Below are positions 25,609 to 33,082 of a stretch of 64,000 nt of DNA, one piece after another. Made by a program: the position numbers and the translations under genes. The stretch spans positions 433,492 to 497,491 of the forward strand of contig NZ_QGGR01000006.1 in NCBI RefSeq assembly GCF_003148685.1, in the 5' to 3' direction. The notes under the pieces are model-generated. The model was not told the DNA's origin. It did not search any database and saw nothing but the letters and a program-made list of their open reading frames with translations. Source of the stretch: Actinoplanes xinjiangensis (GTDB lineage Bacteria; Actinomycetota; Actinomycetes; Mycobacteriales; Micromonosporaceae). Every line of letters begins with the position of its first letter. The first letter of the stretch is position 1.

Positions 25609-26424
25609 GTGAACGCCGACAGATCGGACCTCGCGTCCCGCATCGACATGACCAAGCCGCATCCCGCGCGCCGCTACGACTACTGGCTCGGTGGCAAGGA
25701 CAACTTCCAGGCCGACCGGGACGCGGCCGAGGCGATCGCCGCGGTGTTCCCGCACATCCGGACCGCGGCCCGGGAGAACCGGGCCTTCATGCAGCGTGCG
25801 GTGCGGTTCCTGGCCGCCGAGGCGGGCATCCGGCAGTTCCTGGACATCGGCACCGGGCTGCCGACCGCCGACAACGTGCACGACGTCGCGCAGCGGATCG
25901 CCCCCGAATCGCGGATCGTCTACGTCGACAACGATCCGCTGGTGCTCGTGCACGCCCGTGCGCTGCTGGCGAGTTCTCCGGAGGGCGCCACCGCCTACAT
26001 CGACGCCGACGCCCGGACCCCGGAGAAGGTCCTCGCCGATCCGGCGCTGCGCGAGACCCTCGACTTCACGAAGCCGATCGCGTTGCTGATGGTGGCGCTC
26101 CTGCACTTCATCGAGGAGCACGAGGACCCGTATGCCGTGGTCCGGCAGCTGGTCGCCGCGCTGCCGCCCGGCAGCTACCTGGTGCTGTCCCATGCGACGT
26201 TCGACCCGCTCGACGCCGAGACGATCGCCGCCATGGACGCGGTGAACAAGAACATCAAGCCGGTGTTCAGCCCCCGTCCGCTGGCCGACGTCACCCGTTT
26301 CTTCGAGGGGCTCGACCTGCTGGAGCCGGGGATCGTCTCGGTCTCCGACTGGCGCCCGCAGGCCGGCCCCCGCCCCACCCCGGCCGAGGCCACCGGCTAC
26401 GGGGCGGTCGCCCGGATCGGCTGA
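25609..26424 (+). CDS. SAM-dependent methyltransferase, PF04672 (DUF574) family
   Basis: A 271-residue protein of an actinomycete-rich methyltransferase-like family. Family hallmarks are PHPARRYDYWLGGKDNFQAD at the N-terminus, RENRAFMQRAVRFLA, the SAM-site FLDIGTGLPTADNVH and VYVDNDPLVLVHARALL. LLMVALLHFI and VLSHATFD complete the fold. The substrate is unknown; these proteins occur in many copies per genome. The start is GTG 25609, preceded by GGGGAG at a good distance; the frame is open further upstream to 25534 but without support. Confidence 0.82.
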   Translation: MNADRSDLASRIDMTKPHPARRYDYWLGGKDNFQADRDAAEAIAAVFPHIRTAARENRAFMQRAVRFLAAEAGIRQFLDIGTGLPTADNVHDVAQRIAPESRIVYVDNDPLVLVHARALLASSPEGATAYIDADARTPEKVLADPALRETLDFTKPIALLMVALLHFIEEHEDPYAVVRQLVAALPPGSYLVLSHATFDPLDAETIAAMDAVNKNIKPVFSPRPLADVTRFFEGLDLLEPGIVSVSDWRPQAGPRPTPAEATGYGAVARIG

Positions 26425-26425
26425 C

Positions 26426-26974
26426 TCACCGCCGCGGACCGGCCGCCGGCTGTTCCGCCCGGAACAGGTCGACGATGTCGTCGAGCATGATCACGACCAG
26501 GGCGGCGACCGCCGCGGCCCCGGCCGTGATCGCCGCGGCGCCCGGGTCGGTGCCGATGCCCGGTGCCCGGATCGCGGCGGTCAGGCCGGCCGCCGCGATC
26601 ACCGCGAGCACACCGTTGCGGTAGAGGTGATGCCGGCCGAACGGCGCCGCCGACACCCCGAAACACCGGCAGGACGCGGCGGTGCCGGCGGCGAGCACCC
26701 GTGCGATCCCGGCCGAGAAGACGGCCAGCAGCAGCACGGCGACCACGAACCCGGCCGCCGTCGCGCCCGGCACCAGCAGCAGCACCGGAATCGCCAGCTC
26801 GGCGGCGACCACCGCGGCCGCGACCGGTCCGGCCAGCGACTCCGGCAGCAGGCGCATGTCGGTGACCGAGGACCGGAACGCGGCGAAGGCGCCGCGGCTG
26901 CGCAGCTTCGTGAACACCGAGACCGCGAACACCAGGCCGATCAGCACCCGCGCGCCGACCAACGTATGACTCAC
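26426..26974 (-). CDS. MauE/DoxX-like redox-associated membrane protein
   Basis: A 182-residue membrane protein with four or five helices, matching the MauE family. In methylamine dehydrogenase operons MauE and the redoxin MauD are needed to make the many disulfides of the small subunit. Here a MauD-like redoxin lies 430 bp away with a Cys-rich peptide between. The conserved first helix VGARVLIGLVFAVSVFTKLR is present, and a SCRCFG pair of cysteines between helices 3 and 4 could relay electrons. GTG 26974 has a GGGGAGG ribosome site. It is divergent from the peptide, redoxin and exporter genes; the shared promoter region holds two palindromes. Confidence 0.8.
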   Translation of the reverse strand: MSHTLVGARVLIGLVFAVSVFTKLRSRGAFAAFRSSVTDMRLLPESLAGPVAAAVVAAELAIPVLLLVPGATAAGFVVAVLLLAVFSAGIARVLAAGTAASCRCFGVSAAPFGRHHLYRNGVLAVIAAAGLTAAIRAPGIGTDPGAAAITAGAAAVAALVVIMLDDIVDLFRAEQPAAGPRR

Positions 26975-27032
26975 CTTCGAACCTCCCCGTAGACCCCCGT
27001 GGGACCCACCGTACCCGGCACCGGAAGGCCAG

Positions 27033-27046
27033 GTTCATCGATGAAC
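27033..27046. promoter_or_regulatory. Perfect 14-bp palindrome in the MauE/Cys-peptide divergent promoter
   Basis: GTTCATCGATGAAC is its own reverse complement and lies about midway between the two divergent starts. It is a strong candidate operator for a dimeric regulator controlling both sides. No regulator gene is adjacent. Confidence 0.55.
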
Positions 27047-27074
27047 GGGGCGGCGCGGACCGGTCCACTGTGGG

Positions 27075-27102
27075 TAGTCTCGGCCCGCCGAGATCATCTC
27101 GG
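27075..27102 (+). promoter_or_regulatory. -10 element and second inverted repeat before the Cys-rich peptide
   Basis: TAGTCT (27075-27080) is a plausible -10 box with no clear -35. From 27088 to 27102, CCGAGATCATCTCGG is a perfect 7-1-7 inverted repeat at the expected transcription start. It could be an operator that blocks initiation or a 5' hairpin in the leader. AAGGAG follows, 7 nt before the peptide start. Confidence 0.5.
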
Positions 27103-27125
27103 GACCGTGAACGAAGGAGTAACAC

Positions 27126-27332
27126 ATGCGACAGAAGCTGGGCGCGATCGCCGACCGCATGCTGGCCACGTTCCTTCCGCAGGAGCGTGCCGGTGCCTGC
27201 CCGTGCCGGCCAGGCGAGGGCTACTACCAGTACCGGTGTGTCAGCCACCTGCAGCAGCGCCGCTGGTGTGTCGACAAGTGCAACTGCTCCGCGACCTGCG
27301 GCTCCTGGTCGAACACCTTCACCACCTGCTGA
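27126..27332 (+). CDS. Cysteine-rich precursor-like peptide, 68 aa
   Basis: A 68-residue peptide with a bipartite look. Residues 1-24 are a Cys-free, amphipathic leader-like segment (MRQKLGAIADRMLATFLPQE). Residues 25-68 hold all eight cysteines (25, 27, 38, 48, 52, 54, 58, 68), two Trp (47, 61) and several Tyr and Ser/Thr, ending on Cys. There is no Sec signal peptide, so export would need the adjacent ABC protein. Eight cysteines would allow four disulfides. Neighbours suited to making disulfides and exporting peptides lie on both sides. The start is fixed by AAGGAG 7 nt upstream. I know no named family for it; coding status rests on the ribosome site and context. Confidence 0.75.
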   Translation: MRQKLGAIADRMLATFLPQERAGACPCRPGEGYYQYRCVSHLQQRRWCVDKCNCSATCGSWSNTFTTC

Positions 27333-27405
27333 TACGCCGCTCCTGCCGTGGGCGGTGCGGGGTCCGCCAGGGCCGCGTACCGCCCCGGGCCCGGAAAGGA
27401 ACCAC

Positions 27406-27936
27406 ATGTTCTACCTGACCGCCGCCGTCACCGTGGCCCTCGCCGCCACCGCGCTGAACCTTCTGCTCACCTTCGGGGTGATCCGCAAACTGCGGGTGCA
27501 CGACGCCAAGCTGGCCGGGCGCGGCGCCGTCGTCCAGGACGCGACCCTTGCGGCCGGCACCGCGGTCCCGCCGGTGACCGCGACGACCCTCGAGGGCGGC
27601 ACCGTGTCGAGCGTGCGCTCCGGCGCCTCCCAGCTCGTCGGCTTCTTCTCGGTCGGCTGCGGCGCCTGCGACGAGCGGATCCCCGAGTTCATCGCCTACC
27701 AGCAGCGCACCGGCGTGGCCGCGTTCGCCGTGGTGGTCACCGACGCCGACGACAGCGGGCCGTACGTGGCGCGCCTGTCCACCCACGTCGACGTCGTCGT
27801 CGAGCGGGAGCGGGGGCCGCTGGCCACCGCGTTCGGGGTGACCAGCTTCCCGGCGCTGTGCCTGGTCGACAGCGCCGGCGTGGTCGTCGCCGGTGGCAAC
27901 GCCTTCCCGGAACTTCCCGAGTTCGTTCCGGCGTGA
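27406..27936 (+). CDS. Membrane-anchored MauD/TlpA-like thiol-disulfide oxidoreductase
   Basis: A 176-residue redoxin. A single N-terminal membrane helix (FYLTAAVTVALAATALNLLL) anchors a thioredoxin-fold domain outside the membrane. The active site is C85-G-A-C88 in FFSVGCGACDERIPEF, and the cis-Pro loop is TSFPALCLVD. The arrangement (helix, VPPVTATTLEGG, CxxC) is that of MauD/TlpA-type proteins. It probably oxidises or isomerises disulfides in the neighbouring Cys-rich peptide, recycled by the MauE-like protein. The Shine-Dalgarno GGAAAGGA is strong. Its stop overlaps the ABC exporter start by 4 nt (GTGA). Confidence 0.82.
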   Translation: MFYLTAAVTVALAATALNLLLTFGVIRKLRVHDAKLAGRGAVVQDATLAAGTAVPPVTATTLEGGTVSSVRSGASQLVGFFSVGCGACDERIPEFIAYQQRTGVAAFAVVVTDADDSGPYVARLSTHVDVVVERERGPLATAFGVTSFPALCLVDSAGVVVAGGNAFPELPEFVPA

Positions 27937-29774
27937 CCGGCCCGACTGCGGTTCCGGCCCGCCGGATCCCCGGGCACCTGTGGGCGGCGGTCCGTATCGG
28001 CGCGCACGCCGCACCCGGTGTCCTGGCCGGATATGTCGTGGTCACGGTCGCGGCCGGGGTCGGCCCGGTGGTGGCGGCCACGCTGCTGCGTACCGTGATC
28101 GACGGGTTGGCCGGCGGCCGGGAAGCCGCCGCGCTGCTCGCGCCCGCCCTGCTGCTCGCCTGCCTGGGGTTGATGCTGGGTGTGGTCCCGGCCGTCCGCG
28201 GCTACCTGTACGGCCGGATGCTGCGCGCCGTCGGCGTGCGCGCCATGGACCGGCTCTACCAGGCGATGAGCCGGATCATCGGGATCGGCGTGATGGAGAA
28301 CCCGGAGTTCCGGGACCGGCTGCGGATGGCGCAGCAGTCCGGCCGGTCCGGGCCCGGCCAGCTGGTCGACGACGCCCTGGGTTCCGTCGAGTCGGCGATC
28401 ATGATGTCCGGGTTCGTGGGTGTGCTGTTCGCGCTGAACCCGTGGCTGGCCCTGCTCGCCCTGGCGGCGGCCGGCCCGGCACTGGCCGCCCAACTGTGGC
28501 TGAACCGCCGCAACGCCCGGATGCTGTGGCGGGTCAGCGGCCGCGCCCGGCGCGAGGCGCACTACGCCGAGCTGCTGACCAGTCTGTCCGCGGCCAAGGA
28601 ACTGCGGATGCTCGGGCTGGGCGGGCTGTTCCGTACCCGGATGCTGCGCGAGATGACCGGCGCCAACGCCGAGCAGGCCCGGCAGGACGGCCGCGAACTG
28701 TGGGTCCGCGCGCTGCTCGCCGCCCTGACTGCGGTGATCGCCGGCGCCGGGCTGATCTGGGCGGTCCGCCAGGCCGCCGCGGGCCGGCTGTCCATCGGCG
28801 ACATCTCTCTGCTGGTCGCGGCCGTCGCGGGCGTGCAGTCGGCGGGCAGCGGGCTGGTCGACCGGTTCGCCTCGGCCCATGAGAACGCCCTGCTGTTTGA
28901 TCACTATCGGACACTCGTGGACGCCGAGCCGGATCTTCCGGTCCCGGCGAACCCGTTGCCGGCCGGGCCGCTCCAGCGGGGCATCGAGTTGCGTGACGTC
29001 TGGTTCCGGTACGGCCCCGACAAGCCGTGGGTGCTGCGGGGCGTCGATCTGACCATCCCGCACGGGCGCACGACCGCGCTCGTCGGCCTCAACGGCGCCG
29101 GCAAGAGCACCCTGGTCAAGCTGCTGTGCCGGTTCTACGACCCGACCCGGGGCAGCGTCACCTGGGACGGGCAGGACCTGCGCGACCTGGATCCGGTCGA
29201 GGTCCGCGACCGGATCGGCGTGGTCTTCCAGGACTTCATGGCCTACGAGTTCACCGCCGCGGAGAACATCGGCGTCGGCGACCTGTCGGCCATGCAGGAC
29301 CGGGAACGGCTGACGGCGGCCGCCGAGCGCGCCGGCATCCACCAGGCACTCGCGGCCCTGCCCAGCGGTTACGACACGATGCTGACCAACGCCTGGTACG
29401 ACGACGCCGACCGGGAGGACGAGCAGACCGGCGTCCTGCTGTCCGGCGGCCAGTGGCAGCGGGTGGCGCTGGCCCGCGCCTTCCTGCGCGACCGGCGTGA
29501 CCTGCTCATCCTCGACGAGCCGACGGCCGGGCTCGACCCGGAGGCCGAATACGAGCTGCACCGGGGACTGCGCCGGCACCGGCAGGACCGGACCAGCGTG
29601 CTGATCTCGCACCGGCTCGGCACCATCCGCGACGCCGACGAGATCGTCGTGCTTGCCGACGGCGTCGTCCGGGAACGCGGCAGCCACGACGACCTGATGG
29701 CGGCCGACGCCGGGTACGCCCGCCTGTTCCGGATGCAGGCCGACGGTTACGCCGCCACCGGCGAGCGCGGATGA
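27933..29774 (+). CDS. ABC exporter, fused permease and ATPase
   Basis: A 613-residue half-transporter acting as a homodimer. Residues 1-330 form six membrane helices; residues 350-600 form the nucleotide-binding domain with Walker A GLNGAGKST (about 386), Q-loop VVFQDF, signature LSGGQ (about 503), Walker B LLILDEPTAGLD and the H-loop SHR. There is no N-terminal C39 peptidase domain, so any leader must be removed by another protease, plausibly the S26 peptidase encoded just downstream. Position suggests the Cys-rich peptide is the cargo. Start GTG 27933 overlaps the redoxin stop. Confidence 0.85.
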   Translation: MTGPTAVPARRIPGHLWAAVRIGAHAAPGVLAGYVVVTVAAGVGPVVAATLLRTVIDGLAGGREAAALLAPALLLACLGLMLGVVPAVRGYLYGRMLRAVGVRAMDRLYQAMSRIIGIGVMENPEFRDRLRMAQQSGRSGPGQLVDDALGSVESAIMMSGFVGVLFALNPWLALLALAAAGPALAAQLWLNRRNARMLWRVSGRARREAHYAELLTSLSAAKELRMLGLGGLFRTRMLREMTGANAEQARQDGRELWVRALLAALTAVIAGAGLIWAVRQAAAGRLSIGDISLLVAAVAGVQSAGSGLVDRFASAHENALLFDHYRTLVDAEPDLPVPANPLPAGPLQRGIELRDVWFRYGPDKPWVLRGVDLTIPHGRTTALVGLNGAGKSTLVKLLCRFYDPTRGSVTWDGQDLRDLDPVEVRDRIGVVFQDFMAYEFTAAENIGVGDLSAMQDRERLTAAAERAGIHQALAALPSGYDTMLTNAWYDDADREDEQTGVLLSGGQWQRVALARAFLRDRRDLLILDEPTAGLDPEAEYELHRGLRRHRQDRTSVLISHRLGTIRDADEIVVLADGVVRERGSHDDLMAADAGYARLFRMQADGYAATGERG

Positions 29775-29839
29775 CCGGTCCGCTCCCGGTCGCCGGGGGA
29801 GTGCGCCGTCCGCCGTCCGCCGCCGGGGGCCGCGGATGA
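29771..29839 (+). CDS. Possible 22-codon linking ORF between exporter and peptidase
   Basis: An ATG overlapping the exporter stop (ATGA) opens a 22-codon frame, MTGPLPVAGGVRRPPSAAGG then RG, whose TGA overlaps the ATG of the peptidase gene, again as ATGA. Both junctions have the termination-reinitiation layout, so ribosomes could be handed through this frame from exporter to peptidase. The peptide itself shows no feature suggesting a function. Confidence 0.35.
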   Translation: MTGPLPVAGGVRRPPSAAGGRG

Positions 29840-30255
29840 TCTGGTTGCTGACGGCCGCCGGGCTGCTGGGATGCGGGCTGATCGGGATCGTCCGGCTGCG
29901 CCGGCGGTGGCTGCTGGTGACGGTCGAGGGCGTCAGCATGGAGCCGACCTACCGGCCCGGTGACCGGCTGCTGGCCCGGCGGGTCGCCCTGGCCGGGGTC
30001 CGCCGGGGTGCGGTGGTCGTCGTCGCGGCGCCGCCCGGGGCGGCACCCACCGACCCGCCGTTCATGGTGAAGCGCGCCGCTGCGCTGCCCGGCGATCCGG
30101 TGCCGGCCGGCATCCCGGTGCCCGACGCGGCGGTCCCGCCCGGCCGCCTGGTGGTCCTGGGCGACAACGCCGACCGCAGCGCCGACTCCCGCACGATGGG
30201 CTATCTGCTCGCCGCCGACGTCGTCGGGGTCATCATCCGCCGCATCTCCAACTGA
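29836..30255 (+). CDS. S26 family signal peptidase-like protein
   Basis: A 139-residue small type I signal peptidase homologue with one N-terminal membrane helix (WLLTAAGLLGCGLIGIVRL). Box B contains the nucleophile in SMEPTYRPGDRLL, the general-base Lys is in MVKRAAALPGD, and the C-terminal box is GDNADRSADSRTMG, so the Ser-Lys dyad is intact. At this size it resembles specialised peptidases rather than the housekeeping LepB. As the last gene of the cassette it may cut the leader of the Cys-rich peptide after export. GGGGG lies 7 nt before the start. Confidence 0.8.
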   Translation: MIWLLTAAGLLGCGLIGIVRLRRRWLLVTVEGVSMEPTYRPGDRLLARRVALAGVRRGAVVVVAAPPGAAPTDPPFMVKRAAALPGDPVPAGIPVPDAAVPPGRLVVLGDNADRSADSRTMGYLLAADVVGVIIRRISN

Positions 30256-30385
30256 TCAAAATCGGAAAATCAGGCGAGGGTACGGGCATCGCGCCCCGCT
30301 TCCCCGCAAGAGGCCTCCCCGCGCCGAGCCGTGGCGGGCGACCCCCATCGGCGGGGCCCGAGTGTGCCACTTCGATCGACATCAG

Positions 30386-30431
30386 TTGATATTTCGGAAA
30401 CCTCGATGTAATGCTTGCGGGAGCGCTCCCA
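30386..30431 (+). promoter_or_regulatory. Promoter with CebR/CelR-type box upstream of the LPMO gene
   Basis: TTGATA (30386-30391), 17 bp, then TAATGC (30409-30414) form a good promoter with initiation near 30421. The perfect palindrome GGGAGCGCTCCC at 30419-30430 covers that site. It matches 13 of 14 positions of the published CebR/CelR operator TGGGAGCGCTCCCA, which represses cellulose genes until cellobiose is present. The 130 bp before it (30256-30385) shows no other feature. Confidence 0.75.
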
Positions 30432-30473
30432 TTTCCCCGCCACATCCCCAGGAAGCCGAAGAAAGGATGAACC

Positions 30474-31133
30474 GTGCCCCCACACGAGTCCCGCCGATCA
30501 CGCCGGCCGGTCCAGGCGGCAGTAGTCGCGCTCGCCCTGATCCTCAGTGTTCTGCCGTGGACCGGGTCCGCCCAGGCCCACGGTACGATCATCAACCCCC
30601 AGTCCCGCGCCTACCAGTGCTGGAAGACCTGGGGCAGTCAGCACACCAACCCGGCCATGCAGACCCAGGACCCGATGTGCTGGCAGGCGTTCCAGGCCAA
30701 CCCCGACACCATGTGGAACTGGATGAGCGCCCTGCGTGACGGTCTCGGTGCGCAGTTCCAGCCGAAGACCCCGGACGGTCAGCTGTGCAGCAACGGGCTC
30801 GCCCGTAACAACAGCCTGAACCGGCCCGGCGCCTGGAAGACGACCGGCAACCTGTCCAGCAACTTCACCGTCCAGCTGTACGACCAGGCCAGCCACGGCG
30901 CCGACTACTTCCGCGTCTACGTGAGCAAGCAGGGGTTCAACCCGGCCACCCAGACCCTCGGCTGGGGCAACCTCGACTTCATCACGCAGACCGGCCGGTT
31001 CGCGCCGGCGCAGAACATCTCGTTCAACGTCAACACCTCGGGTTACTCCGGGCAGCACATCCTGTTCGTCATCTGGCAGGCCTCGCACCTGGACCAGGCC
31101 TACATGTGGTGCAGCGACGTCAACTTCGTCTGA
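30474..31133 (+). CDS. Secreted AA10 lytic polysaccharide monooxygenase
   Basis: A 219-residue copper enzyme that oxidatively cleaves crystalline cellulose or chitin outside the cell. The signal peptide (VQAAVVALALILSVLPWTGSAQA) ends so that His36 becomes the N-terminal residue of the mature protein (HGTIINPQSRAYQCW), half of the copper-binding histidine brace; the second His is His141 in QASHGADYF. No carbohydrate-binding domain follows, so this is a single-domain form. GTG 30474 has GAAAGGA 6 nt upstream. The CebR-type operator in its promoter favours a cellulose role. Confidence 0.9.
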   Translation: MPPHESRRSRRPVQAAVVALALILSVLPWTGSAQAHGTIINPQSRAYQCWKTWGSQHTNPAMQTQDPMCWQAFQANPDTMWNWMSALRDGLGAQFQPKTPDGQLCSNGLARNNSLNRPGAWKTTGNLSSNFTVQLYDQASHGADYFRVYVSKQGFNPATQTLGWGNLDFITQTGRFAPAQNISFNVNTSGYSGQHILFVIWQASHLDQAYMWCSDVNFV

Positions 31134-31147
31134 TCCGTTGATCCGTA

Positions 31148-31181
31148 CCTCCGGCCCGGGTGGCGAAGCCCGGGCCGGAGG
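31148..31181 (+). terminator. Terminator hairpin after the LPMO gene
   Basis: A perfect 13-bp GC-rich stem (CCTCCGGCCCGGG and its complement) with an 8-nt loop starts 14 bp after the LPMO stop. There is no U-tract, as is common in actinobacteria. Confidence 0.7.
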
Positions 31182-31207
31182 CCCACCGCAGCGAGGTGAG
31201 AACAACG

Positions 31208-31726
31208 ATGCACCGCTATGCGTGGGCGGCTGCCGTACTGCTCGCGGTGTCGGCCGGCGCGGTCGCCCTGAGGATCACTGAAGACCCGCCGGATCTGCAG
31301 CAACAGTTGACGTCCCGGATGCGGACCACGCTGGAGGAGGCCGACCCGGCCACCCACCAGCACGCCGGCCACGCCCTCCCGCAGTCGCAGGCGATGGTCT
31401 GCGGCGTCCGGGTGTACGGCTACGAACCCGCCGACGTGACCGCGCTCGCCGACGTCCGGACCGTCTACGGGTTTCACATGTGCGGCGTCGCCGAACCGCT
31501 GAAGCCGTGGGACGTGGCGGTCAAACTGGCCGGCCCGGTGATCCTGACGATGGCCACCGACCCGCCCGGCATCGACGTGGTCGAGGCGAGCGAGGACGTC
31601 AAGTTCGTCGACCGGCTGCAGCAGATGTTCCCGGAGCCGTACGCGCGGCTCGCCATGACCGAGGCACTGTCCGAGGCGGAGATGACCGACCTGCGTGGTC
31701 GTTACGACGCCGCGGCCGGCCTCTGA
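31208..31726 (+). CDS. Hypothetical membrane-anchored or secreted protein, 172 aa
   Basis: A single N-terminal hydrophobic segment (YAWAAAVLLAVSAGAVAL) is followed by a soluble domain of about 150 residues with two cysteines (MVCGVRVYGYEP and GFHMCGVAEP) that could form a disulfide outside the membrane. I do not recognise the family. ATG 31208 is preceded by GAGGTGAG. The end overlaps the convergent VanZ-like gene by 25 bp. It lies behind the LPMO terminator and is therefore probably a separate unit. Confidence 0.65.
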   Translation: MHRYAWAAAVLLAVSAGAVALRITEDPPDLQQQLTSRMRTTLEEADPATHQHAGHALPQSQAMVCGVRVYGYEPADVTALADVRTVYGFHMCGVAEPLKPWDVAVKLAGPVILTMATDPPGIDVVEASEDVKFVDRLQQMFPEPYARLAMTEALSEAEMTDLRGRYDAAAGL

Positions 31727-32247
31727 CCCGCCCACCAGGGACGTGACGCCAGCGCCGCCAGCCCGGCCCCGGCGGCGTTGAGCAGCACGTCGTCCACCGA
31801 CGTGACCCGGTCCAGCCGCAGGACGTACTGCGCGGCCTCGACCAGCGCCGACCCGGCCGCCGCGACCGCCACCCCCCGCGGCACCGACGCCAGCACCGCG
31901 AACCGGATCGGCCCGAAGAACCCCAGCGCCGCGAAGACCAGCAGGTTCCCGACGATCTGCACGACGATCGTCAGCGGCCCGGCGGCGAGCACGGTGAGCA
32001 GATCCCGCAACGGCACCAGGCTCACCCGGCCGCCGTCCCCGGGCAGCAGGATCATCCAGATCCACGGCACCGTCCCGTAGACGATCCCCACCTCGGCCAG
32101 CGACCGCCGCCACGCCCGCGGCACCCCGGCCGCCCGGCGCCGCCGCGCCGACAGCCACACGATCAGCGCCGCCACCGGCGATAGGAACACCGTGACGAGC
32201 ACGACCCCGGTGATCGTGCCGAACCATTCGTGCGGGCCCCCGAGCAT
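31702..32247 (-). CDS. VanZ-like family membrane protein
   Basis: A 181-residue protein with four or five membrane helices. The conserved core VSLVPLRDLL, VVQIVGNLLVFAALGF and the final SALVEAAQYVLRLDRVTSVDDVLLNAAGAGLA, with its acidic/helix signature, is the VanZ family pattern. Family members confer low-level teicoplanin resistance in enterococci, but most actinobacterial copies have no known role. TAGAGT is located 6 nt before ATG 32247, giving a leaderless transcript. No van genes are nearby. Confidence 0.8.
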   Translation of the reverse strand: MLGGPHEWFGTITGVVLVTVFLSPVAALIVWLSARRRRAAGVPRAWRRSLAEVGIVYGTVPWIWMILLPGDGGRVSLVPLRDLLTVLAAGPLTIVVQIVGNLLVFAALGFFGPIRFAVLASVPRGVAVAAAGSALVEAAQYVLRLDRVTSVDDVLLNAAGAGLAALASRPWWAGQRPAAAS

Positions 32248-32335
32248 CAGCGCACTCTACGAGACGCCCCGGGCGGACCACGCGCCCACCCGGAGCGGCG
32301 CGGCCCGGCGACGGCGGCACCCGTACCCTGGGCGC

Positions 32336-32572
32336 ATGCGTCCCGTTCTTCGTCTTCTCGGGCTTCGGCTCCTGTACTTCCTGCTGGTCTTCGGGGTGCT
32401 CACCGTCGCACCGCTCGGGCTCGACCTGGTCCTGCGCGTCGGCATCGCGTTCCTGGTCAGCATGGTGCTGTCGTTCTTCCTGCTGCGCCGTGAGCGGCTG
32501 GAGGTCACCGAGCGGGTGGTCACCTCGGTCGACGCGCGCCGGGAGCGGCGCCGTCAGTCCGACGCGGGATAG
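32336..32572 (+). CDS. DUF4229 family small membrane protein
   Basis: A 78-residue protein with two closely spaced membrane helices (LRLLYFLLVFGVLTVAPLGL and VLRVGIAFLVSMVLSFFLL) followed by a basic tail RRERLEVTERV. This is the layout of the actinobacterial DUF4229 family, whose function is unknown. A leaderless promoter is clear: TACCCT, then 6 nt, then ATG 32336. It overlaps the GH8 remnant on the other strand by 19 bp. Confidence 0.75.
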   Translation: MRPVLRLLGLRLLYFLLVFGVLTVAPLGLDLVLRVGIAFLVSMVLSFFLLRRERLEVTERVVTSVDARRERRRQSDAG

Positions 32573-32982
32573 TTGCCGGAGACGATGATCATCACCTGCA
32601 GCTGGATCGTGCCGCCGAAGTAGTCGCCCGGGTCGGCCTTCGACGCGGCGAGCCGCCGCCACAGCGCGTCGAGCCACGGCTGCGCGCCCGGATCGGTCAT
32701 CGCGCTGACCGCGAGCGGCGCCCAGAACGCGGTGTCCCCCTCGCTGCGGTACGCGGTGCCGTCCAGGGTGTAGCCGGAGCCGACCCGGGCCGGATCGTCG
32801 CCGGTCACCGAGCGGAACCAGCGGGTCGTCCGGCGGGCGGCGGCGGTCGACACGGCGTCGCCGGAGAGCAGCGCGTCGAGGCCGAGCCGCCACGGCGTAC
32901 GGCAGGCGTTGAACCCGTGGTCACCGTCGTGCGCGGTCTCCAGCACCCGGCCGGTGACCGGCCGGACCGGCCACCGGATCAC
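32554..32982 (-). pseudogene. C-terminal remnant of a GH8 endoglucanase
   Basis: About 140 residues match the second half of glycoside hydrolase family 8 enzymes: ETAHDGDHGFNACRTPWRLG, GYTLDG, AFWAPLAVSAMTDP, QPWLDALW and the terminal SGNYP. The first half, with the general-acid Glu and the start of the (alpha/alpha)6 barrel, is missing. The DNA immediately upstream is the promoter of a rightward gene. In the D-x-x-R-x-P-W-R motif the usual Asp is Asn. No signal peptide remains. It is probably a decaying fragment of a cellulase gene once next to the LPMO. The frame is open further 5' to 33135 but without GH8 character. Confidence 0.65.
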
Positions 32983-33082
32983 GGCGGCCACCCTACGTCG
33001 GGCCCGGCCCGATGTGGACACTCTCCGGCGGACCGGGAGTGCGCCCCCTGGCCGGCCGGGTGTTCTGCCAGAATCGATCACC

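Noticed and set aside
27126..27332. Cys-rich peptide as a methylamine dehydrogenase light chain
   Set aside because: It is about half the usual length, the Trp/Cys spacing does not fit the TTQ-forming sequence, and no heavy-chain, mauF or mauG gene is present. Only the folding helpers resemble the mau operon.
29771..29839. The 22-codon frame as a second peptide precursor
   Set aside because: It has no Cys and no core-like residues; translational coupling explains it more simply, so it is listed only with low confidence.
31702..32247. VanZ-like gene as glycopeptide resistance
   Set aside because: No vanHAX or vanRS partners; VanZ-like proteins are common in actinobacteria without resistance.
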